Shown here: piece after piece, positions 55,754 to 64,000 of the stretch
How positions within the stretch are numbered: the first letter of the stretch is position 1
Layout: each line of letters starts with the position of its first letter
Assembly (NCBI GenBank): GCA_963693365.1
Contig: CAVNZM010000015.1
Span: 5,704,001 to 5,768,000 of the forward strand
From: Amoebidium appalachense
Lineage: Eukaryota; Ichthyosporea
DNA length: 64,000 nucleotides
Direction of reading: 5' to 3'
Made by a program: the position numbers and the translations under genes
Notes under the pieces: model-generated
The model's input: the letters and a program-made list of their open reading frames with translations, nothing else
Databases searched by the model: none
What the model was told of the DNA's origin: nothing

Positions 55754-56245
55754 CAGGCATGCCCACACTTCTTTTTACAAAATGCACCCTCACACGCGCT
55801 TGCGTGAATGCATAGAACAACTCCTTATACCCGTGGGTGTGCGCACAAGTGCATAAAAACGCGCAAGCAAACAAATTCACAAAAATATTTACACACATCA
55901 CCATGTCATGGGCACACATGCGCATGCGTATACACACAACCTGTCGTGCTTTCTCTCTGTGCCTTATCTCTCTCAAATTCCCTATTTCTTTTCATTGTTT
56001 TCTCTTTTTCTCTCTGGCGTGGGCACCCTTCTTTCTCAGGCACTTTTTTGTCGTTTCACGTTCAACATGTACTTATAGCTGCGCACATATACACACACGC
56101 ACACACACGTGCATGCAAGGAGGAGCTATAGAGAGCAAAAGGGTCTGCTGGAGCCAACATGTCGGTGTAAAGCACGTGTACAAGCACAGACCTACCAGAA
56201 GTCTTATGCAAGTTGCTTTCTGGCACGTGCAGGCAGGCACCCACC

Positions 56246-56247
<2 letters not shown>
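55754..56247 (+). repeat. Segmental duplication copy 2
   Basis: Partner of 48007-48500, about 7.7 kb away, between the bHLH and PARP genes. The left flank differs (AAGCTCAATG versus a CA repeat), so the left breakpoint is sharp; the right breakpoint lies in (CA)n. Confidence 0.92.
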
Positions 56248-56344
<97 letters not shown>

Positions 56345-56423
56345 ATACAACCATGCACGCGCATGCACACGCACACACAAACACACGCACACACACGCAC
56401 ACACACACCCATGCACACGCATG

Positions 56424-56492
<69 letters not shown>
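56248..56492 (+). repeat. CA-rich compound microsatellite
   Basis: (CA)n, then imperfect GCACACGCAC/CATGCAC stretches, then (CA)n again, directly after segmental duplication copy 2. Confidence 0.93.
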
Positions 56493-56493
<1 letters not shown>

Positions 56494-57209
56494 GGTGCAC
56501 AGCTTGTTTGGGAAACACAAACATAGTTGCATTCATGCGCTTTTTGTTTGTGCAAATATTACACACTTCCAGAAGTGCGATCCCAGATAGCTTTACTAAG
56601 GCAAGACCTTGATTTTTCTTGTTAGCCTTTTGTTCGTACGTGCAAAAGTGTACATGTTAGGCACAAATGTGCGGAGACGCAAGATGTTTCACCTTACATA
56701 CATTCGGACCGGTATCTATGATTAGCTTTTATTCTGTAGCAGGTGTATATACAGCTCCACCAAAGCAAGCAATTGTAGCTGTAAGTAGACACGCATGCAC
56801 AAGAATGCACCTACTAGGCAACCAGCTAGGTGGCCAAAGCACACAAACACACGCACTATTGCATAGCCAAATGTGTGCCCATATGGCCAGTCACAGGCGA
56901 GCAAGCAGACTACTGTACTGACCCTATTTCCACACAGACATTTGCACGGCGCAACAGTGTGAGCCACAACAGCCGTTGCATCATGGTGGGTGTCTGGGTG
57001 TGAACGAGGCACATGCATAGGTTAGACAGGGTCCGACTTTTGCTTTTGAATGATTAGGAAGACAGGCACGTCCTTTCGGAGTTTAAAAAAGAACTTTTGG
57101 AGAGTTCTCGTGGAGGAAAGTGTTTTTTTTTTTTTTGGAGGGGGTGGGGGGGGGTGGGGGGGGGGAGGAGGAGGGGGGATTGGGGGAGGGGGGAAGGGGT
57201 GGTGTGTGT

Positions 57210-57240
<31 letters not shown>

Positions 57241-57530
57241 GGGGGGGGGAAGGGGGGAAGTTGATTTTTGAGGCTGGGACTCGTACATGGGTGCATCCGT
57301 GCACAGTGTACGAATGATTGCATGCATGATCACCCCCCCCCCCCCCCCCCCCATCCCTCCCCCCATCCCCCCCCCCCCCCCCCCCCCCTCCCCCCCCTCA
57401 CTCCCTTTTCCATTCCTTGGGCGGTCTTTCGGAAACTATTTATAAAGTTTTGGAAATTCCAAAACGGTCTTTTCGTAAATTCGAACTCTCAGTTTGCCAC
57501 GTGCACTTACTAACTGTTTGCTTTGTGCAG

Positions 57531-58290
57531 GGGCGGCCGTTGTTCAAGCGGGACCTATCTGCGCTGCAGGACAGACTCACAGCCAACGCCCCCAGGGTGG
57601 GCCGCACCACAGAGGCCACCGTGACACGTGGGTGCCACGTGGGTGCACGTTCTACACGGGGGTGCACGTGGGTGCACGTTCTACACGGGGGTGCACGTGC
57701 TGACAGGGGGTGGGGGTGGGGCAGGTGCAAGGGCGGGGGACAATGATGGGGAGGTGTTGTTTGATGTCGCAGTCAAGGGCCGCACCTACTCGGTCTGTGT
57801 GTCTGTCGACACGGGTATCCCTCTCCCCCCCCCCCCCCCTCCCCCCCCCCCCCCCCCCCCTTCCCCCCGGCCCTCCCGCCCACATCACAACCACCACCAC
57901 CACCACCACATTCCAGAACTCACCCAAGCTACCGCCCCACCTTCCCCCTCCTCTCTCCTCCCCCCCATACCCTCCTACCGTATTTCTGCTGGATGGCACT
58001 TCCTTCAGCAGATAGTATGAAGAATAACGAGTGGTTTCACTGTCCCCCCCCCCTCACTCCCCTCTAGCGTGCGACTATATACGTTCATGCATGCACGCAC
58101 CAGCATGGTGTTGCTTGTCGGGCACTGCACTTGCATGGCACGATACCACGGGGCTCTTTGCGCCTTTACGGTGCTCTATGTCAGGATATTGGGCTATACA
58201 TGGCTCCTTGGGTGATCTAAAATATGCCTCTGCCGCCAGGCCGCACACATACATGCAGGCAGATTTCAGCACTAATTGCATTCACCCTAT

Positions 58291-58323
<33 letters not shown>

Positions 58324-59508
58324 AAGCTACCCCAAGCAGGACTTTGCAAATGCCTACCTGGAAGACGACGTGGAAGGTGAGCACACACATGCTTGTCTGC
58401 AAGTGCCTGCTCGTTGCCGCTATGCTGCCTGCTGGTGATGGGAAGTAGGGTCCATGTATATGTAGAAATGGGCATGTGTATGCGGGAGGGGGTGTTTGGG
58501 GGGGAGGGGGGGGGGGGGGGAAGGGCGGGTTGGGGCCGATATACATCGGGGGTCGGGGGGAGAACGGGGGGAGGGGGGGGGGGGGGGGGGGGGCACTTAT
58601 CAGGCTGATAGTATAAGCAGGACTGGGTTGATAATGGGTGGCTATGTGTGTGGGACACTATAGCAATCAATAAATGAATCAGTAAACATATTCCTGCAGA
58701 GGCCTTTGTGCTGGAGGCAGTGCAGCAGCTGGACTGCAGTGGGCCCATAGACGCCATTGCCGGCAGAATCGAGGTGGCCCTGGGCAACAGCCGCAGCCGC
58801 ATCACGTATGCACCCCACTATGTGCTAGTGTCTGCTTGCATGCATACTATCTATGGGCCACACTGTCTGGGTGCTTTGCTGTGTGTGTGAGCTTGCATGG
58901 GCCTGCCTACTGGAGCAGTGTGTCTGCATGTCTGCCCGTGCACATCCAGGGCCTGCTAATGTACACGTGCACATAGCCCCCGCACCCTCTGCCTGCCTGT
59001 CTGCACGTGCACATGCTTCACCTTAGAACATCACGCTCACCCCCCCCCTCCACTCCAGGGCAACTGCATGCAAGGCGCAGGCGCACCTGTCCTCCAGCAG
59101 TCATCTGTGCTGCCAGGTTGCAGCAGTCAATGCATGCAACAGCCACTGCCAGGCCGCCATCCTGACCCCCCTGGGCCAGATCCTACTGGCCGTAAAGGTA
59201 GTGGGCACTGGTTGGTGGTGCAATGGCTGCATGCCTTTGGCTGAGACTGTGTATGTGTGCATTGGCTGTATGCTATTGGCTGAGAGTGTTGCTGTGTGCA
59301 ATGGCTGCATGCTATTGGCTGAGACTATGCATGCACGTGCAGGCCGACATACGGTGGCTGCTGCAGCTGGAGGACACCGTGCTGGACGCATGGGGCATCC
59401 CGGTAGCACCCCTGCACTATAGAACATACCACGCCCTACCCATCCCGTCCTTTCACCCCTTACTGCTCCTTTAAAAGTTCTGATCGATGACTCCCCTTAG
59501 CTTATCCC

Positions 59509-59547
<39 letters not shown>

Positions 59548-62500
59548 CTCCCTCTCTGTTGCTCCTTTTACTGAAAAAGAAAGAAGAAGACCCCCCCTTC
59601 CCTCTCCCCACTCCCTGCCATGCTGCATGCACCACACCGGCTTGCAGGCATGCTCTATGTTCCTTAGGTTACAATACTTCCAGCTAGCACGCCATTCACC
59701 CACCGTGCATGCATGGCCACATGTGTTGCCCCTAACCAGTGTGCCCAGGGGGACAGCCACCTGGTAGTGTCTGCCACCATGCCGTCAGTGGTGCGCTATG
59801 GCCAATCCCCCCAGCACACAGCAATCAGCTTCCACGTCACCCTGCTGCCTGGCTCCATTGAAACAACACCCCTGCACGGTGAGAAGCTCCCCCCTTCCAT
59901 CTCCCAAGGGGGTAGGCTCTTTAGTTCCATATTTGCCAGCGGGGCCCTTTCGTGCAACCCCCCCCCCCCCCCCCCCCCCCCCCCGCCCCCTGCATCCCTC
60001 CCCCTCCCCCTTAAGAACATGTGCGCACACGGCTAACACCCAAACTGCAACCCACCCACGCACCCTCGGCCCTTGCCATGTGCAGGCTACAACACGTACA
60101 AGTTTACATCCCTCTCCTTCCATATTGAATGTGGCGATATCCTTCTTATGCCTCCCCCTTTCCCTCCTGCCTACGTGGAAGCCCCCCAAGCCCCCCCCCC
60201 CCCCCCTCCCCCCTCTCCCCCCCCCCCCCCCCCCCTCTCCCCCCCCCCCCCCCCCCCCCCTCCCCCTATCCTTTCCCCTTCTGGCTCTCTGGGGTGCACA
60301 GCGCAAATCCAGAAAATCCGCCAAATCTCCCGCTATCCTTGTGGTGACAGGGTTTGTGTGTGTTGCCGAAGATTCATGTGTGCGTTATAGATCATTAGCT
60401 CTGTGTGTTTTTCTTACATGTAGTTGTGCAGATGCAGACCTTGTCAAGCACCTTGGAGACCAGGGCAGGGCCATCCACTTTGCACAGGCTTGGACCCTCA
60501 AGGACCGCCTAGACCACGACCTACTCACTGTATGTGCCAGGAGAGGGGAGAGGGGGGTGGGGGTGGGGGGAGGGGAGGGGTCAGTGAATGTGTTTCGTTA
60601 TATGTGGCTAGGTGGGTGTCGGGGTGTCGGGGTGTGTGGTGTGGCCATAGATGGGTGGGTGTGGTTCCTGCATGGATGGACGGGTATGTGGACATGGGTA
60701 GTTGGGTGAGTGGGTGTTCAGAAATGGGTGGGAATGTGTGTAGCCTTTTCCCCGCGTAACAGTTGAGTTGGTATTGGTGGGGACAAGTAAGTGGGTGTGT
60801 GGTGGATGCTGATGCTGCCGTGTGGCGTTATCGGCGTGAATGCTTGTTGCGCATGTGGGTGCTGGTTTGTGTGCATGTGCATGTGTGTGCCCTGTGTTGC
60901 TGCCACCCACTCCTGTTGCTGACAGCATGTGCAGCTGATGGAGCTGCGCTGCAAGCACGACCTTGTCTGGGGCGGTGCCTCCCATGTGCTCACCCAGGCT
61001 AAAAAGGGTCATGCCGTGGACAACGCCTTGCTGGCCCAGGCACGTGCCCTGGATGACAGGGATGCGCAGAGGTAGGGGCACGGGGGGAGGGGAAGGGGAA
61101 GGGGGGGGGGGGGGGGGGTGGGGAAAAGAAGGGGACGGGGACTATAAAGAAGGGAAGGTACGGGATAGGGGGACATGAGGGCATTGTGGTGACCCTAGTG
61201 AGCAGCGGGCACCAGTCTGTCAGCTGCACGCTGGTGCAGGGCATCATCGAGTACGTGCAGTGGCTCATGGCCCAGTCCAGCAAGGTCTGCCCCATCTGCA
61301 GGGCCGACCATCCCCTGCCCCTCATCAAGCCCTCCGTATGTGCTGACCCCCTGTGCATCTTCCAGGCACGACTACCCCCCCTCCCCAGCGGGTCTATAAT
61401 TAGCCCCCAGTGCTGACTTTCATTGCAGTCCCAGGAACTGTGCCTGGGCCCAGACATCGACCACGAGGTGCTGCATGCCCCCGAGGTGTGCCCCCTGCCC
61501 CCTGGTGTGGCAGTGTGCACGTGCACGCCCTGACTGTGTGCACGCGCATGCCCTGGCTCAGTGCACGTGCATGCCCTGACTGTGCACGTGCATGCCCTGG
61601 CTGTGTGCACGCGCATGCCCTGGCTCAGTGCACGTGCATGCCCTGACTGTGCACGTGCATGCCCTGGCTGTGTGCACGTGCATGCCCTGACTGTGCACAT
61701 GCATACCCTGGCTCAGTGCATGTGCATGCCCTGACTGTGCACGTGCATGCCCTGGCTGTGTGCACGCGCATGCCCTGGCTCAGTGCACGTGCATGCCCTG
61801 GCTGTGCACGCGCATGCCCTGGCTGTGTGCACGCGCATGCCCTGGCTGTGTGCACGCGCATGCCCTGACTGTGCACGTGCAGGCCCTGACTGTATGCACG
61901 TGCAGGCCCTGGCTGTGCACGTGCATGCCCTGGCTGTGTGCACGTGCATGCCCTGGCTGTGCACGTGCATGCCCTGGCTGTGCACGTGCATGCCCTGACT
62001 GTGCACGTGCATGCCCTGGCTGTGCACGTGCATGCCCTGGCTGTGTGCACGTGCATGCCCTGGCTGTGCACGTGCATGCCCTGACTGTGCACGTGCATGC
62101 CCTGGCTGTGTGCACGTGCATGCCCTGACTGTGTATTCCTATAAGGTGGTCGAGCTGCTACTGAACATGATGCTGGCTGCTGCAACAGAGCACGTCAACT
62201 CCCAGGCCAATTTGCCTGTCAGGCTGCCTGTATGTGCATGTGCATGCACCCCCCCCTCATGCAGCCAAACAACCTAAGCTAAGTGTTGGTGTATGCAGCG
62301 TGTGGCCAAGGATCTTGGGCCGAGGGACTATGTTGATCTGCTGCAGCGTATGCCCCCAGTGCAGGACATGCGGGGTTGGCTGCTGCAGGGAAAGTCCCTA
62401 TCCCAGGTAGTGCAACCCCCCCCCCCCCCCCCCCCTCCCCCACAGGCACAGGCAAGAGGCTGCATGCTTACGGGGCGAGTCAGGAGCTGAACCGGATCGA

Positions 62501-63241
62501 CAGTGGGCTGTACCCGGTGCTGCGCTATGCCGTCAGCAGTAACCGCACCCACCTCAAGCTGCTGCCCGACACCCATGGCCTTATGGCGGTATGTGCATGC
62601 TGGCCTGGGCCTGGCTATGTACACCAAGTACTAATGGGCCCCTGCAGCTCACAGACAACCCCCCTGGCTACTACGGTGGCGGCTACGCTGCAGGCCACTA
62701 CGGCCGCCCAGGTACGGCCCAGGGCACGGCCAGGCAGTTTCTGGTCGTTAGCGGCACCCCTGAGAAGGAGGCTAGGTTCCGGGCGGCTGCAAGAGAGGCC
62801 AGGACAAGCGGTGGGGGTGGGGATTGGGGGATTTGGGGGGGGGGGGGGGGGGGGGGGGACGCGCTGGCTAACTGGCGCACACAGGGGGCACAGGCACGTT
62901 CTTTGCATTCCACGGCAGCAGGTGCAAAAACTGGCACTCCATCATGCGCACAGGTGGGTGTTGTGAGGTGGTCAGGCTGGCTGGGGCTGAGCCTAATGTG
63001 CATTGCAGGGCTCAACTTTAGGGATATCGTCAATGGCCGGGCATACGGTAACGGCATCTACATGGCCCCTGACTTGCAGACCTCCACGAGCTACTCAAGC
63101 AGTGTGGATGCAAAGGGCAACCGGGTAGGTAGGGCACATGGGCCATGCCCTTGTGTCCTTGCATGCACACTGACACTACCTGGGTGGCAGTACGTGGCCG
63201 TGTGCGAGGTGGTCGACCGCAAGAAAGAGTTCGTCTCACAG
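57531..63241 (+). CDS. PARP6/8-type ADP-ribosyltransferase, partial at both ends
   Basis: Exons: 57531-57627, 57725-57814, 58323-58376, 58700-58805, 59059-59197, 59343-59402, 59740-59878, 60086-60130, 60302-60343, 60432-60529, 60926-61071, 61206-61365, 61429-61485, 62146-62229, 62299-62406, 62457-62588, 62648-62810, 62894-62953, 63009-63124, 63191-63241; about 649 residues. PARP6/8 features in order: LEDTVLDAW segment; Cys-rich CPICRADHP ... KPSVCADPLCIF; APEVVELLLNMMLAA; VLRYAVSSNRTHLKLLP; EKEARFRAA; the catalytic core FAFHGSRCKNWHSIMRTGL (His), AYGNGIYMAP (Tyr) and YVAVCEVVD. It transfers ADP-ribose from NAD+, probably as a mono-transferase like PARP6/8. The exon ending 61365 uses a GC donor. 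Junctions 60130/60302 and 62406/62457 are the least certain. The gene continues beyond the right edge; exons before 57531 were not identified. Confidence 0.9.
61504..62141 (+). repeat. Minisatellite in a PARP intron
   Basis: About 29 units of 21-23 bp built from GTGCACGTGCATGCCCTGGC or TGACTG variants fill the intron between exons 61429-61485 and 62146-62229. Each unit carries the palindrome GTGCAC/GCACGTGC. Open frames on both strands here are artefacts of the period. Confidence 0.93.
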
Positions 63242-63251
63242 GTGCATGCCT

Positions 63252-64000
63252 TAAACTGACTGTGTGCATGTACCGACTGTGTGCATGCACTGACTGTGTG
63301 CACGTGCTGACTGTGTGCATGCACTGACTGTGTGCATGCACTGGCTGTGTGCATGTGCTGACTGTGTGCATGTGCTGACTGTGTGCATGTGAGTCGACTG
63401 TGTGCATGTGAGTCGACTGTGTGCATGTGCTGACTGTGTGCACGTGCTGACTGTGTGCATGCACTGACTGTGTGCATGCACTGACTGTGTGCATGCACTG
63501 ACTGTGTGCATGCACTGGCTGTGTGCATGTGCTGACTGTGTGCATGTGCTGACTGTGTACGTGTGCTGACTGGGTGCATGCACTGGCTGTGTGCATGTGC
63601 TGACTGTGTGCATGTGCTGACTGTGTGCATGTGCTGACTGGGTGCATGCACTGGCTGTGTGCATGTGCTGGCTGTGTGCATGTGCTGACTGTGTGCATGT
63701 GCTGACTGGGTGCATGTACTGGCTGTGTGCATGTGCTGACTGGGTGCATGCACTGGCTGGGTGCATGCACTGACTGTGTGCATGTGCTGACTGTGTGCAT
63801 GCACTGGCTGGGTGCATGCACTGGCTGGGTGCATGTGCTGACTGGGTGCAACCACTGGCTGTGTGCAACCACTGGCTGTGTGCAACCACTGGCTGTGTGC
63901 ATGCACTGGCTGGGTGCATGTGCTGACTGGGTGCAACCACTGGCTGTGTGCAACCACTGGCTGTGTGCATGCACTGGCTGTGTGCATGCACTGGCTGTGT
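63252..64000 (+). repeat. 17-bp minisatellite at the right window edge (PARP intron)
   Basis: More than 40 units of TGTGCATGCACTGACTG and close variants (GTGCTGACTG, AACCACTGGCTG) run to the end of the window directly after the donor of exon 63191-63241. The array continues outside. Confidence 0.93.

Larger units (their letters stand above)
50147..57530. other. Intergenic between bHLH and PARP genes; mobile-element and repeat cluster
   Basis: No gene is supported apart from presumed, unidentified 5' PARP exons near the right end. It holds a G/C-run-bordered repeat module (51170-51770 and 53158-53505), an AT-rich inverted/direct repeat (51748-52106), (CA)n (52480-52600), a large foldback element (54154-54932), the segmental duplication copy (55754-56247) and CA-rich DNA (56248-56492). 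50147-51160 and 55020-55560 look non-repetitive but have no recognisable coding sequence. Confidence 0.55.

Noticed and set aside
61625-63991. Minus-strand frames of 100-314 codons rich in Cys-Thr-Gln-Ser-Ala-His
   Set aside because: Produced by the 21-23 bp and 17 bp minisatellites; they overlap PARP exons in the opposite direction.

Overview
This is a stretch of an intron-rich eukaryotic nuclear genome. Five protein-coding genes are assembled here from phase-consistent GT-AG exons. None has bacterial-style spacing, and there are no rRNA or tRNA genes and no CRISPR array. Exons are 20-988 bp. Introns are typically 0.3-1.2 kb and full of (CA)n/(TG)n, (CT)n, long G or C homopolymers, minisatellites and foldback elements. 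The gene set (RIF1 with SILK and RVSF motifs, RAD54, a PARP6/8-type enzyme, a class B bHLH factor, a fungal-type CE18 deacetylase and a GH114 glycosidase) fits a protist, alga or early-branching opisthokont-grade organism. I cannot name the lineage from sequence alone.

Layout. 1-12,245 (minus): RIF1, from the N-terminal HEAT-like region through the SILK...RVSF PP1-docking exon to a C-terminal region; its last exon runs off the left edge and its first exon(s) are not found. 12,246-14,335: head-to-head region with two E2F-like sites. 14,336-27,726 (plus): RAD54, all SNF2 motifs over 20 exons, with a 1-nt frame slip in the penultimate exon. 29,244-34,405 (plus): complete 7-exon Agd3-like (CE18) secreted deacetylase with a signal peptide and GPI-type tail. 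38,762-40,446 (plus): complete 2-exon secreted GH114 glycosidase behind a TATA/CCAAT promoter. 46,018-50,146 (plus): bHLH-leucine zipper transcription factor lacking an identified first exon. 57,531-63,241 (plus): PARP6/8-type mono-ADP-ribosyltransferase, open at both ends.

How the genes relate. RIF1 and RAD54 are divergently arranged and both act at breaks and replication forks. The most striking pairing is the adjacent, same-strand CE18 (Agd3-type) and GH114 (Ega3-type) genes. In Aspergillus these two families belong to the galactosaminogalactan (GAG) cluster, where Agd3 deacetylates and Ega3 cleaves galactosamine polymer. Finding them side by side with exon-intron structure suggests a secreted or surface amino-sugar polysaccharide remodelling module in this organism. 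Intergenic space holds several foldback/MITE elements, including one with Harbinger-type TTA target duplications, a near-identical 494-bp segmental duplication, and a family of short repeats bordered by G/C runs.
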